Translations under genes and position numbers: made by a program
Assembly (NCBI RefSeq): GCF_008039875.1
Contig: NZ_VRUU01000024.1
Span: 1-53,454 of the forward strand
DNA: 53,454 nt
Direction: 5' to 3'
Source of the DNA: Methylobacterium sp. WL119
GTDB taxonomy: Bacteria > Pseudomonadota > Alphaproteobacteria > Rhizobiales > Beijerinckiaceae
Shown: one piece after another, positions 28,767 to 37,487 of the stretch
How the letters are laid out: every line of letters starts with the position of its first letter
Position numbering within the stretch: position 1 is the stretch's first letter
The notes under the pieces: generated by a model
What the model saw: only the letters and a program-made list of their open reading frames with translations
The model's database searches: none
Told to the model about the DNA's origin: nothing

Positions 28767-29363
28767 TCAGGCCGGCTCGGCGACCGTCTTGGCGTTGCCT
28801 TTGCGGCCACGCGTCTTCGGAGCCGACGGCGGCGCTCCTTCGGCCTGGGACGCCTCTACGGCCTTGGGTGACTCGGCGGCTTTGGGCTTGCGTCCGCGCG
28901 CCTTCGGAGCCTCGGCGGTCGCCTCGACCGCTGCGGCGGCCGCGGGCTGCTTCCGCCGCTGCTGACCGAGGCCGAGCGAGCGCGCCAACGCCGAGCGCGT
29001 GGCGGAGTAGTTCGCCGAGGTCGACGGGTAGTCCGCCGGCAGGCCGTAGCGGGTCCTGTACTCCTCGAACGACAGGCCGTTCCCGTTCAGATGGCGCTTC
29101 AGCGTCTTGTAGGGCTTGCCGTCGAGGAAGGAGACCAGCGCGTCGGGCGTGACCGACTTGCGGATCTGAGCCGCCGTCGGCTTCTCCGGGCCCGCGGGCT
29201 CGGCCGGCTTGCCGTTGCGAAGTTCGGACAGCATCGCGTGCACGTTGGCGATCAGCGTCGGCAGCTCAGCCACCTGGACATGATTGCCCGAGACATAGGC
29301 CGCGACGATGTCGGCCGTGAGACCGACGGGGGTATTGGGCTGATATTCGAGCTGATCTTCCAA
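28767..29363 (-). CDS. MucR/Ros-family regulator with AT-hook-like tail (chromosomal copy)
   Basis: The 198-residue protein has PTAAQIRKSVTPDALVSFLD, GKPYKTLKRHLNGNGLSFEE and YGLPADYPSTSANYSATRSA, the Ros/MucR core. The family cysteine is again replaced by serine. The C-terminal ~60 residues carry ARGRKPK and TRGRKGN, which resemble AT-hooks. MucR proteins shape surface polysaccharide and stress expression. It has the same core as the shorter island protein at 9785-10192, so the two could compete for sites or form mixed oligomers. Confidence 0.9.
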   Translation of the reverse strand: MEDQLEYQPNTPVGLTADIVAAYVSGNHVQVAELPTLIANVHAMLSELRNGKPAEPAGPEKPTAAQIRKSVTPDALVSFLDGKPYKTLKRHLNGNGLSFEEYRTRYGLPADYPSTSANYSATRSALARSLGLGQQRRKQPAAAAAVEATAEAPKARGRKPKAAESPKAVEASQAEGAPPSAPKTRGRKGNAKTVAEPA

Positions 29364-29564
29364 GGCGGCACTCCTTTTCCGGAAAAGCTATGGCTCTGCG
29401 GGCTCGCCTATCTCGTCAAGTGCCGTTCGAACGAAACGCGTGGGTATCGGATGTAATATTGCAGAAACCGAGCGATCCCGACGTGCGACGATCCTATCTC
29501 TGGAACCAGGACTGCCGATCCCTGTTCTGACGTCACGGCGCAGCGCCGTGTAAGGCTCTACAGA

Positions 29565-29789
29565 ATGAACAAGCTCATCCTCGGCGCAACGGTGGCGCTC
29601 GGCCTCTTGCTCGGCGCCAACACCGCCGGCATGGCGTCACCGGGCGATGGCCTCGATCGCAACGCGGCGGCGACCGGCAACGGTCGCATGGGCGGAATGC
29701 ACGCCGGCGCGCGCACCGGCGGGATGATGCGCCCCCGCATGGGCGGGATGCGGATGATGCGGCGCCATCACCGGCGTCACCACCGCTGA
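29565..29789 (+). CDS. Exported Met/Arg/His-rich miniature protein
   Basis: The 74-residue product has a signal peptide (MNKLILGATVALGLLLGANT, cleavage near GMA) and a tail of MGGM, MMRPRMGGMRMM and HH blocks ending RRHHRRHHR. The Met/His-rich mature part could bind copper or another metal, or polyanions (inference). It resembles the protein at 37974-38222 in style. It is divergent from mucR across a 201-base intergenic region that is AT-richer near 29440. Confidence 0.65.
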   Translation: MNKLILGATVALGLLLGANTAGMASPGDGLDRNAAATGNGRMGGMHAGARTGGMMRPRMGGMRMMRRHHRRHHR

Positions 29790-29816
29790 GCGACCGGCCC
29801 TCTCGATCGGCGCACG

Positions 29817-29860
29817 ACGCAGGAACCCCGGGACGCTCGCGCGATCCGGGTTTCCTGCGT
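29817..29860. terminator. Bidirectional terminator-like hairpin
   Basis: ACGCAGGAACCCCGG and CCGGGTTTCCTGCGT pair as a nearly perfect 15-bp stem with a 14-base loop, between the convergent genes ending at 29789 and 29879. Confidence 0.65.
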
Positions 29861-29878
29861 CGGCGAGCGCCGGTCGCC

Positions 29879-30100
29879 CTAGGGACGCTCCGCCTTCGGC
29901 CAAGTGTCGATCACGGCCTCGCCCGATCGCAGCTCGACCCGGTGGGCATGCGCATCGTCCCGCGTCTCGCACAGGTCGACCGCCGATGCGAAGCGCAGGC
30001 GGGCGGCCACCTCGGTGGCGGCATCCTCCTCGACGACGACGTGCCCGTCTCGGTAGGTGAGCACCACGAAGGGCGGGTTCTTCAGATCGCTGACTTCCAT
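29879..30100 (-). CDS. Small hypothetical protein
   Basis: The 73-residue protein starts MEVSDLKNPPFVVLTYRDGH and includes EEDAATEVAARLRFASAVDL, ending DTWPKAERP. It looks like a compact alpha/beta domain. ATG 30100 gives a natural N-terminus. No family is recognised. Confidence 0.55.
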   Translation of the reverse strand: MEVSDLKNPPFVVLTYRDGHVVVEEDAATEVAARLRFASAVDLCETRDDAHAHRVELRSGEAVIDTWPKAERP

Positions 30101-30223
30101 AGGCTCGCTCCGACCGCGTGTCATGGCGCAACGTTCGTCGGCGGTTCCCGCTCCGCCCGCATGGGACCCGCTTCGACGACGGTGTACAGCGGACGGCAAG
30201 AAACCACTCCGGGAACGCCACCC

Positions 30224-31018
30224 ATGCCGCTCGCCCAGGGATTGCCGGCCGCGCTCGCCATCCTCGCCGCCATGACGCTTCCCGGGCTTGTGCAGGAGAC
30301 CGCCGCGAAGGCCGGGCTGGCGCCGACCGGCACGCTCCGGGTCGGCCTCGTCGAGGCGCCGTCCGCCGGCCTCGTCTTCGTCGCCCGCTCGCCGGACGGG
30401 ACGCCCGAGGGCGTCACCGCGGATCTCGGCGCAGACCTTGCGCGACAGGTGGGCCTGCCGCTGGCCGTGACCCTCTTCCCGAACTCGGGCGCTGCGGCAG
30501 CGGCCCTCCAGGCCGAGACGATCGACGTGAGCTTCATGCCCGTCGATGCGGCGCGTCGGCAGGTGCTCGATTTCGGGCCGGGCTACTACGACCTCGAGAG
30601 CACCTACCTAGTGACCGGCGCGTCGGGCATCGTCGACGTCGCGCAGGTCGACCGGCCGGATCTCAAGGTGGTGGCGATCGACGGGACCACGACGATCCGC
30701 GCCTCGGGCCGCACGCTGACGCGGACCCGGCCGGTGGCCGTCTCTTCCGTGGCCGAGGCGATCGATCGGATGCGAACCGGAGCGGCCGACGCCTTCGCCC
30801 TGTCGCGAGACACGCTGCAGCCGATCGTGGCGCAGGTCCCCGGCTCGCGGATCGTCACCGGCGGCTTCCAGCGGACGCAGGTCGCCGTCGCGGTGCCGAA
30901 GGGCCGGCCGGCGGCGCTCGCCTCGGTGACGGCGTGGCTTGCGGAGGCGAAGCGGTCGGGCCTCGTGCGCCGGATCTTCGACGCCCACGGCTTCGATGGG
31001 GATGCGGTGGCACCGTAG
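30224..31018 (+). CDS. Periplasmic substrate-binding protein (SBP family 3)
   Basis: The 264-residue protein has a hydrophobic export signal (about residues 5-22) and TLRVGLVEAPSAG, followed by a type II binding-protein fold with DVSFMPVDAARRQVLDFGPG and YYDLESTYLVTG. These are hallmarks of amino-acid-type solute receptors. No ABC permease or ATPase lies nearby, so it is an orphan receptor that could serve a remote transporter or sense a ligand. The cupin gene follows 15 bases downstream on the same strand, suggesting cotranscription. Confidence 0.85.
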   Translation: MPLAQGLPAALAILAAMTLPGLVQETAAKAGLAPTGTLRVGLVEAPSAGLVFVARSPDGTPEGVTADLGADLARQVGLPLAVTLFPNSGAAAAALQAETIDVSFMPVDAARRQVLDFGPGYYDLESTYLVTGASGIVDVAQVDRPDLKVVAIDGTTTIRASGRTLTRTRPVAVSSVAEAIDRMRTGAADAFALSRDTLQPIVAQVPGSRIVTGGFQRTQVAVAVPKGRPAALASVTAWLAEAKRSGLVRRIFDAHGFDGDAVAP

Positions 31019-31033
31019 GAACGGAGCGAGGCG

Positions 31034-31453
31034 ATGACGCGATGGTACGCAAGCGGCGGGCTCGCGCTGGCCTGCACGGCCGGTGGAGTCGGTTTCGGGG
31101 GCTCGGCGATGGCGCAGGAGACGGTGGTGCACGAGATCATGCGGACCGAGCTCGGCCGCGCGCCGGTCTCCGGCGACGACACGCGCGAGATCATCATGCA
31201 GCTGGTGGAGTTTCCGCCGGGTGCGACCTCGCCCCGCCACGTCCACCACGGCGAGGAGTCGTTCTACGTGATCGAGGGCGGCACGGTGCAGATGTCCGGC
31301 AAGGAACCGAAGCAACGGCCGGCCGGCGAGCGCGGGATCAACCCGCGCGGCGTGCCGCACGCGGGCTACACGGTGGTCTGCGACAGGACGATCAAGGTCC
31401 TGTCGGTCTACGTGGTCGACAAGGGCAAGCCCTTGCAGGAGCCGTCCCCCTGA
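31034..31453 (+). CDS. Exported cupin-domain protein
   Basis: The 139-residue product has a signal-like N-terminus (cleavage near AMAQ, about residue 27). A cupin follows with PRHVHHGEESFYVIEGG, which supplies the His/His/Glu metal ligands, and later GVPHAGYTVV with the last His. The substrate is unknown. The tight spacing with the upstream binding protein suggests a two-gene unit acting in the periplasm. Confidence 0.82.
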   Translation: MTRWYASGGLALACTAGGVGFGGSAMAQETVVHEIMRTELGRAPVSGDDTREIIMQLVEFPPGATSPRHVHHGEESFYVIEGGTVQMSGKEPKQRPAGERGINPRGVPHAGYTVVCDRTIKVLSVYVVDKGKPLQEPSP

Positions 31454-31542
31454 CCGCGGGCCTGCCGAAGCTGCACCCAACGAAGCGGGCGACGCGCGAA
31501 ACAGCGTCTTCCGAGCACCCCGACGCGAAAGGCTTTTCTGGA

Positions 31543-31824
31543 ATGAGCGAGACGCCCGATCCCGACCGCGCGGCCCGCGCCATCGCGGAGAACGTCTATG
31601 CGGCGTACTGCCGCCAGGCGACCATGCCGGCTCACCCTTTGGAGGAGCAGACGATCGTCACCCGGCTGGTCGAGGCGATCCGCCCGCAGATGGGCGGCTC
31701 CCCGGGCGCGATCGTCGAAGCCGTCAACGCCGCCCTATCGGCCTGGGAACAGCGGGATCTGGACATTCGCGGCCCGCGCGTCGCAACGATCGACCAGAGC
31801 GACGGCGCGATCACCCTGGGGTGA
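31543..31824 (+). CDS. Small hypothetical protein
   Basis: The 93-residue product begins MSETPDPDRAARAIAENVYA and includes PLEEQTIVTRLVEAIRPQMG. It is helical and soluble. GGAATG context is weak, but the composition is natural throughout. The function is unknown. Confidence 0.55.
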   Translation: MSETPDPDRAARAIAENVYAAYCRQATMPAHPLEEQTIVTRLVEAIRPQMGGSPGAIVEAVNAALSAWEQRDLDIRGPRVATIDQSDGAITLG

Positions 31825-31974
31825 GCGCGGCCTCGGGGTGCGGTCCGGATCGGCGCACGCTTGCCGCCGGAAGGCCGAGCGACGAGAGCCGGATTCCGCC
31901 TCGCGGAGCTCCATGCCTACCGCCGGGCGGGAACCGGCCGCGCGACGCGGCTCGGGGCGCCGGTGGGGCGGGCC

Positions 31975-32220
31975 TCAACCCTTCTTCTTGTAGGCCTCGA
32001 TCGCGTTGCGGCACCCGGGCGAGAGCTTCGACATGTTCCTGTTGAAGCAAGCGCGCGTCTCGGGGCCGTCCTCGAGCGGCAGGCCGGTGCAGAAGGTCGC
32101 GAAGTCGCCGGCGCAGAGCAGCTGCATCGCGGCCTTGTCTTCCTGCGACACCGGAGCGGCGATCGCTGCGGTCGCCGCAAACGTCGCGAGCGCAAAGCCG
32201 ACTCCAAAACGTACCAACAT
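31975..32220 (-). CDS. Exported cysteine-rich repeat protein
   Basis: The 81-residue protein has a signal peptide (MLVRFGVGFALATFAATAAI, cleavage near AIA). The mature part has four cysteines in the pattern LLCAGDFATFC, RACFNRNMSKLSPGC, similar to the cysteine-rich repeat (GLG1-type) found in small bacterial periplasmic proteins. CAGGAGA precedes ATG 32220. The role is unknown; the cysteines probably form disulfides. Confidence 0.75.
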   Translation of the reverse strand: MLVRFGVGFALATFAATAAIAAPVSQEDKAAMQLLCAGDFATFCTGLPLEDGPETRACFNRNMSKLSPGCRNAIEAYKKKG

Positions 32221-32386
32221 CGTCTTCTCCTGAGGCACCCGGTTGACCCGGGTCCGGTGCCAGAACGTTGCGGGATGCGTCCGGGTTGCGCCGCCCGGCC
32301 CACGTCGTCGCGCGGCGTGTCCCGACAGGCACGGTCGGAACGGTGCTCGATCGCCCACCGGCCCGATGGGCCGGCGAAGCGTCGCG

Positions 32387-32581
32387 TCAGACGATGCCGC
32401 TGGCCTCGTACGGCCAGGGAAGGCCGAGATGCGCCGCGACCTTCTCGGCGTCGTGGCCGACGGCCTCCACAGCCGCCCCGAGCGTCTCCACCGGCACCTG
32501 GAGCTTGCGCGCCCAGTAGGCGGCCGCGTCCGGCGTCGAGAGGTTGACGGTCTGAGGCTCGTGCGTGTCGTCGATCGGCAT
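32387..32581 (-). CDS. DUF3606 family protein
   Basis: The 64-residue product contains TPDAAAYWARKLQVPVETLG and AAVEAVGHDAEKVAAHLG, the standard DUF3606 helical motif. Members are small proteins common in alphaproteobacteria, often with stress genes; the function is unknown. Confidence 0.8.
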   Translation of the reverse strand: MPIDDTHEPQTVNLSTPDAAAYWARKLQVPVETLGAAVEAVGHDAEKVAAHLGLPWPYEASGIV

Positions 32582-32740
32582 GGGGTGCTCCTGCCTCCCC
32601 CAATGCGGCAGTGCACCGGCGGTTCATTCACGCGGCCCGCCCCGGCGATTCGTTGCGCACGCTGCGCCCCGAGCACGGGCGGATGGAGGAACGGCCGGTG
32701 GGCGGGGCGGTTAGCAGGTACAACGGTAAGGAGTACCATC

Positions 32741-33484
32741 ATGGATGTCTGGCAGCTCATCGGGCGCGACCACGCGAACATCGAGCAACTCATCCACGAT
32801 GCGCCGAAGGCATCGCAGGGGCCGGGTGCCGTGCGGAGCCGCGAGCGCCTTCTCGGCGAGCTCATCGATCGCCTCGAAGCACATGCCGAGGCGGTCTCCG
32901 TCAGCCTCTACGCCCCCCTCGGCCGGCGCGCGCAGACGCGGACGCTGGTTGATGCGCTGGACGAGCAGCACCGGGCGTTCATGAGCCAGCTCGCGGACCT
33001 GGCGCGACAGCGTCGGACGGGCTCCGAGGGGTGGCTGGATGCCTTCGAGGACGCGACCTTCCTCGTCGACCAGTACCTTCACCGCCACAAGCACGAGTTG
33101 ATCCCGGCAGCGCGGGCGTTGCTGTCCGAGGGCGAGGTCCGCGATGCGGGCCAGACGTTCGTTCAAGCCAAGCGCTGGATGCTGCAGGGCCGCGACCGTC
33201 CGGCACCGGCACCGCGGAGCGAGTTCGACCTCCGGGTCATCGTCTGCACCCTGGCGGTCGGCCTCGGCTACCTTCTGTGGCAGGCGGGCTTCCTCGGTCG
33301 AGCCGGCGGCCGCCGCGGCGCGACCGGCGGCGCGAGCCGGGGCGTGAACCCAGCGACGGCCTCGATCCCGGCCGGACGCAACGGGGTGGACGGCCCCGCG
33401 CAGCGCCGGGAGCGGCTGCTCGACGAAGGGCTCGAGGAGACCTTCCCCGCCAGCGACCCGATCTCGGCGCAGCGTTTCACCTAG
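32741..33484 (+). CDS. Hemerythrin-like HHE protein with membrane segment
   Basis: The 247-residue protein begins MDVWQLIGRDHANIEQLIHD and has further helices with LEAHAEAVSVSLY, DEQHRAFMSQLADL and HRHKHELIPAA. These supply the His/Glu set of an HHE four-helix bundle that may bind a di-iron centre. Residues about 165-185 are hydrophobic (VIVCTLAVGLGYLLW). The C-terminus carries EGLEETFPASDPISAQ, a motif also seen in small Methylobacterium proteins. TAAGGAG precedes ATG 32741. Roles in oxygen, NO or stress response are typical of the family. Confidence 0.78.
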   Translation: MDVWQLIGRDHANIEQLIHDAPKASQGPGAVRSRERLLGELIDRLEAHAEAVSVSLYAPLGRRAQTRTLVDALDEQHRAFMSQLADLARQRRTGSEGWLDAFEDATFLVDQYLHRHKHELIPAARALLSEGEVRDAGQTFVQAKRWMLQGRDRPAPAPRSEFDLRVIVCTLAVGLGYLLWQAGFLGRAGGRRGATGGASRGVNPATASIPAGRNGVDGPAQRRERLLDEGLEETFPASDPISAQRFT

Positions 33485-33576
33485 CGGGCCGCGCGGGCGA
33501 CCGCCGGCGGCACGGTTGTCGCTCCGGACGCGGAATGCGGCGACGGAGAGCCGGAAGCAGGCTCGGGGAGGCGGCG

Positions 33577-33873
33577 ATGTCGGACCTGGACACGAAGCGG
33601 GAGGAGATCGCGGCCCTCGTCGCCCGCGATCTCGGGTTCGACGGGCTCGCCGGGCTGAGCCCATCCGATCGGGCTGCCGTCGACCGGAGGACGGCGGAGC
33701 TCGTCGACCGCTGCGATACGACCTCGCCGGTGTCGGCCGACGCCCCTGCCGCCGACCGGGAGATGCGTCGCCTGCTCGCGGAGTACCGCGGGCTGCTGCA
33801 TCTCCCGACCGACGCGGCCAACGTCCGCCTGGCGGAGGTCGGCGAGGTCTTCGCCCCGGAAGACGACGCCTGA
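33577..33873 (+). CDS. Small hypothetical protein
   Basis: The 98-residue acidic protein starts MSDLDTKREEIAALVARDLG and ends RLAEVGEVFAPEDDA. GGGGAGG lies just before ATG 33577. It is helical and soluble, with no recognised family. Confidence 0.6.
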   Translation: MSDLDTKREEIAALVARDLGFDGLAGLSPSDRAAVDRRTAELVDRCDTTSPVSADAPAADREMRRLLAEYRGLLHLPTDAANVRLAEVGEVFAPEDDA

Positions 33874-33904
33874 CGCCGTCCTTTCGACCGGAGCAGCGCA
33901 CGTT

Positions 33905-34084
33905 CTAGCCGCCCTTCGCGACCAGGAAGAACGCGACGCCGACGACGAGGAGGCTTCGCGCGACCCGGCCGCACGTTATCGCGCCGACACCGTCGTCGAG
34001 GGAACGCAGGTGGGCGATCTGGGCGAACATCGCCGCCCAGTAGGCCGACCACAGGCCGAGGATCGAGGCCATCGCAGGCGACAT
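33905..34084 (-). CDS. Two-segment small membrane protein
   Basis: The 59-residue product has two hydrophobic stretches, ILGLWSAYWAAMFAQIA and SLLVVGVAFFLVAKGG, with a short polar loop. It is likely an inner-membrane hairpin protein of unknown role. Confidence 0.5.
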   Translation of the reverse strand: MSPAMASILGLWSAYWAAMFAQIAHLRSLDDGVGAITCGRVARSLLVVGVAFFLVAKGG

Positions 34085-34100
34085 GGCCGGGCTGCCGGAC

Positions 34101-34319
34101 CTAGCCCGGCGGCCGCCGCTCGTGGCGCCAGGACGCCACCGCGGCACGCCGCGCCTCGTAGGCACGCCGGACGGGCGAGCCGTCGGCGCCGCGCCCTTCC
34201 GGGCCGTAGCCGAAACGGAGGACGCCCTCGGGACCGTAGAGGCGGCTCACCTCGGTTCGCCAGACCCGATCGGTCTGGGCGAGAGTCGCCTCGGTCTCCG
34301 CGAGTCGTGTCGCATGCAT
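34101..34319 (-). CDS. Small basic hypothetical protein
   Basis: The 72-residue product starts MHATRLAETEATLAQTDRVW and has YGPEGVLRFGYGPEGRG in the middle. It is upstream of the membrane protein on the same strand (16-base gap), so they may be cotranscribed. The function is unknown. Confidence 0.45.
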   Translation of the reverse strand: MHATRLAETEATLAQTDRVWRTEVSRLYGPEGVLRFGYGPEGRGADGSPVRRAYEARRAAVASWRHERRPPG

Positions 34320-34543
34320 CGTGGCTGTCCTGAATGGCGGGGTCGTGGGGTCAACGCGAGCCGGCGCCATCCGCTCCGGATCGCACGCGACAAACCGGTT
34401 TCTCGACGGGCCGTCCGCGGGGGCTATCTTGAGGCGATGCCCCTGTCCCGCCCCGCCCGTTCCGGTGCCCGCGCAAGCGACGGGCCAAGCCCCGCTTCGC
34501 CATGCCCGGCGACGTCCTTCCGGGGCGCCCGGGCAGGCGCGCG

Positions 34544-35233
34544 ATGAGTGCGCGCCGTGCGCTGATCGTCGGCGCCTCCCGCGGGCTCGGCCTCGGTCTC
34601 GTCGCCCGGTTCCTCGAGCGCGGCTGGGCGGTGACGGCCACCGTGCGCCGGCCGTCGGCCGCCCTGTCCGAGCTCGCGAGCGCCGGCACGCTGCGGATCG
34701 AGACGGGCGTTGACATCGACGACGATGCGGCGGTGACCGCCCTGCGCACGCGGCTGGCGGAGGCTCCAGCCTTCGATCTCGTCTTCGTGGTCGCGGGCGT
34801 CGCGACGCAGGCCGGCACGCCGGCCGCGGCGATGCCGCGCGCGGTCGCGACGGCGGTGTTCGAGACGAACGCCCTCAGCCCGATCCGTTTCGCGGAGGCC
34901 TTCCACAAGCGCGTCGCACCGGGCGGTCTCGTCGTCCTGATGACGTCGAAGCTCGGCTCGGTGTCGCTGAACCGCGGCGGCGGCTGGAGCAGCTACCGGG
35001 CGAGCAAGGCGGCGCTCAACACCCTGGCCCGCTCCTTCGCCGGGCAGCACGCCAAGGCCGATTGGGGCGTCGTGCTGATGCATCCGGGCTGGGTCCGCAC
35101 GGATCTCGGCGGCCGGCGGGCGACGCTCGACGTCGAGACCAGCGCGCGGGGCATGGTGGCCGTCCTGGAAGGTCGCCTCGGGGGATCCGGCTGCGTCTTC
35201 CTCGACCATGCCGGGGAGGTCGTGCCCTGGTAG
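34544..35233 (+). CDS. Short-chain dehydrogenase/reductase
   Basis: The 229-residue protein starts MSARRALIVGASRGLGLGLV, giving the NAD(P)-binding GxxxGLG motif. It has FVVAGVATQAG in the NNAG position, SSYRASKAALNTL with the catalytic Tyr and Lys, and HPGWVRTDLGG. It is an atypical single-domain SDR close to the CsgA/C-factor group; the substrate is unknown. ATG 34544 is preferred over 34502 since the Rossmann motif should lie near the N-terminus. Confidence 0.87.
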   Translation: MSARRALIVGASRGLGLGLVARFLERGWAVTATVRRPSAALSELASAGTLRIETGVDIDDDAAVTALRTRLAEAPAFDLVFVVAGVATQAGTPAAAMPRAVATAVFETNALSPIRFAEAFHKRVAPGGLVVLMTSKLGSVSLNRGGGWSSYRASKAALNTLARSFAGQHAKADWGVVLMHPGWVRTDLGGRRATLDVETSARGMVAVLEGRLGGSGCVFLDHAGEVVPW

Positions 35234-35444
35234 CCCCTCGAACTCGACGCCGCCGGATCGAGGTCCGTCTTCGGCGTCGCGGCGCGATCGCAACGCCAGA
35301 CAGGCCATCCCTCCGGCTTCGAACGATTCCCGCCGGAGCCGTGCGCCGGTCGGAGGCGATCGTTCGGACCGATGCCCTGCGTCGAGACGCTTCGGGCCCG
35401 AAAAGCAAACCGCCGCCCGAACTACGGCGATCCGTACAGGCGCG

Positions 35445-35621
35445 TCACGCGGGACGATCGTCCAGCCTGTCGCCGCGGACCGCCGCGTCGTACCCGGCCA
35501 GCCATTGGTCGTGGGCCGCCATGCCCTCGGCATAGGGGCAGTCTTCGCGGCGGAGGTTCTTGCCCGGCGCGTAGAAGCCGAGCGCGTAGTGGTCCAGGTT
35601 GTCGTCCGGCGGCTCCGACAT
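35445..35621 (-). CDS. RMF/CrpP-like small protein
   Basis: The 58-residue product starts MSEPPDDNLDHYALGFYAPG and includes REDCPYAEGMAAHDQWLAGY. The CPY block followed by a spaced QWLxGY resembles ribosome modulation factor and the CrpP family. RMF dimerises ribosomes in stationary phase; CrpP-like proteins were linked to drug modification. The sequence alone cannot separate these. It lies just upstream of nothing cotranscribed; nnrD ends 44 bases from its start on the same strand. Confidence 0.6.
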   Translation of the reverse strand: MSEPPDDNLDHYALGFYAPGKNLRREDCPYAEGMAAHDQWLAGYDAAVRGDRLDDRPA

Positions 35622-35664
35622 CGATGGTTCTCCCGTATGCGTGGGGCGGCGGCGGTGCCGCGGC

Positions 35665-36549
35665 TTAAGTCATCACCTCGGCGAGGATGCACGGCACCTC
35701 CGCCGGAAGCTCGCGGGCGAGGAAGCCGATCCCGCCGTAGCGGCGCGCCAGCCGGCGGCCCGCCTCGCCGTGGGCGTAGACGCTCCACAGCGCCGCGGCT
35801 TCGGGCTGGGTTCCGCGCGCGAGCAGGCCGACGATGAGGCCCGCCAGCGTGTCGCCCGATCCCGAGATCGCCAGCCCGACATGCCCCATCTCGTAGCACC
35901 AGGCGCGGCCGTCGGGGGAGACGACCTGCGTCCGGCCGCCCTTCATCACCGTGATCGTCCCGAAGCGCTCGGTGGCCCGGCGGGCCGCCGCCAGCGGGTC
36001 GGCCTCGACGGCCTCCCGGTCGATGTCCAGCAGCTTGGCCATCTCGCCGGCGTGCGGGGTGATGATCGCCGGCTTGGGCAGGCGGCGCGTCAGGTCCGGA
36101 TCGGCGCGCAACGCGGTGAGCGCCCCGGCATCCAGGACGATGGCTGCCGTGTCCGCCCCACGGACGAGCGCGGCGACCACGGCTTCCGTGTCCGCGTCCT
36201 CGCTCATCCCCGGCCCGCACAGGATCGCGTCGCTCGCGCCGGCCCGCTGCGCGAGATCGTCGGCGCAGGCGCGCCCGATGCCGCCGGCCTCGGTCTGTGC
36301 CAGGCCGATCACCAGGGCTTCCGGCACGGCGATCCCGATCGGGATCGCGAGGTCGCGGCAGACGCCGATCTGCAGCTTTCCCGCCCCGACGCGCATCGCC
36401 GCGTTGGCGCCGAGCAGGACGGCGCCCGGCAGCGCCGTGCAGCCCGCGACGATCAGGACGCAGCCGCGCCCATCCTTGCTGTCGCCGTCCGGATCGGGAG
36501 GGGCCATGCCGCGGAGCACGTGCTCGGTCAGCGGTGTGACGGCGCTCAT
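35665..36549 (-). CDS. nnrD: ADP-dependent NAD(P)H-hydrate dehydratase
   Basis: The 294-residue protein contains GCVLIVAGCTALPGAVLLGA, LCGPGMSED, PAIITPHAGEMAKLL and ISGSGDTLAGLIVGLLARG, the YjeF C-terminal/carbohydrate-kinase-like signature. It converts damaged NAD(P)H hydrate back to NAD(P)H using ADP. The epimerase domain usually fused in bacteria is absent, so a separate NnrE must exist elsewhere. ATG 36549 follows GGAGGG. The histidine phosphatase gene lies 40 bases upstream on the same strand, suggesting one transcript. Confidence 0.92.
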   Translation of the reverse strand: MSAVTPLTEHVLRGMAPPDPDGDSKDGRGCVLIVAGCTALPGAVLLGANAAMRVGAGKLQIGVCRDLAIPIGIAVPEALVIGLAQTEAGGIGRACADDLAQRAGASDAILCGPGMSEDADTEAVVAALVRGADTAAIVLDAGALTALRADPDLTRRLPKPAIITPHAGEMAKLLDIDREAVEADPLAAARRATERFGTITVMKGGRTQVVSPDGRAWCYEMGHVGLAISGSGDTLAGLIVGLLARGTQPEAAALWSVYAHGEAGRRLARRYGGIGFLARELPAEVPCILAEVMT

Positions 36550-36589
36550 GGCTTCCCTCCGGTCCTTGCCCCAAGGGTCTGACGGTCGC

Positions 36590-37438
36590 TCAGCTCTTGG
36601 TGTCGGGTTCGGAGGTAACGGTGGCGCCCTGTGCCTCAAGGGGTGCGACGAAGTTGTAGCGGATCAGGTCGAGGGCACCACCGGGTGTGGCGCGCGCCGA
36701 GGGGACGTACTCGGTGACCCCGCAATTGGCGATGTCGCCCTCGGCGTCGATCGCCAGGATCTCCCCCTCAGTCATGTTCTCCAGGAGGTAGCGCAGGCAC
36801 AGGACGACCACCTGGTGGGCGACGAGGAGGATGCGCTGGCCTTCGTAGTGCAGGGCCATCGTGTCAAGCGCGCCGCGCAGGCGCAGGATGACGTCGCACC
36901 AGCTCTCGCCGCCGGGCGGCCGGTGGTAGAACTTGCCGAGGTCGCTGCGCAGCGCCGCCTGCTCCGGGTGCAGCTGCTCGATTCCGGCGCGCGTAAGCCG
37001 GTCGAGGATCCCGAACTCCTTCTCGCGCAGGCGCTCGTCGACGAGGAGCGGCGGGGTGTCCGCGGCCAGCGCACCGGCGGCGCGGATCCCCTCGACGGTC
37101 TCGACCGCGCGGCGGTAGGGCGAGGCCAGGACGAGGTTCGGACGCTGGTCCTCGGGCAGGCTGGCGAACCAGCGGCCGAGCGCCTCGGCCTGCCGGTGGC
37201 CGAGCGGGCTCAGCGGCACGTCCACGTCGCGTTCGGGGATGTCGATCCGCGCCGCGCCCGAGGCCTGCGCCGCATCGCGGGCGACGTTGCCGGCGCTCTC
37301 GCCGTGGCGCACGATCCAGAGGTGAAGCGGCTGTCTGTGCGGCACGGGGATCTCCAGCGCGTCCACCGGTCCGGTCGGCGCGGGTGTCGTCAAACGGCGC
37401 CGTCGCGCGCGAGACACGGCGAGGACGCGGGATCGCAT
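36590..37438 (-). CDS. Histidine phosphatase family protein
   Basis: The 282-residue protein has LHLWIVRHGESAGNVARDAA with the catalytic RHG, SPYRRAVETVEG, EKEFGILD and LLVAHQVVVLCL with the second histidine. This is the phosphoglycerate-mutase-like fold; the substrate may be a sugar phosphate or other small phosphoester. The first ~30 residues are Arg-rich and may be dispensable. It is followed by nnrD on the same strand. Confidence 0.88.
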   Translation of the reverse strand: MRSRVLAVSRARRRRLTTPAPTGPVDALEIPVPHRQPLHLWIVRHGESAGNVARDAAQASGAARIDIPERDVDVPLSPLGHRQAEALGRWFASLPEDQRPNLVLASPYRRAVETVEGIRAAGALAADTPPLLVDERLREKEFGILDRLTRAGIEQLHPEQAALRSDLGKFYHRPPGGESWCDVILRLRGALDTMALHYEGQRILLVAHQVVVLCLRYLLENMTEGEILAIDAEGDIANCGVTEYVPSARATPGGALDLIRYNFVAPLEAQGATVTSEPDTKS

Positions 37439-37487
37439 CGCCCCGCCCTTGGGCGCGATGCCGGCAGGGCGGGCGAGCGCACGAAGA

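Noticed and set aside
34424..36574. 716-codon minus-strand frame across the SDR gene, the RMF-like gene and nnrD
   Set aside because: It crosses three supported genes in a wrong frame and has low-quality Arg/Gly composition.
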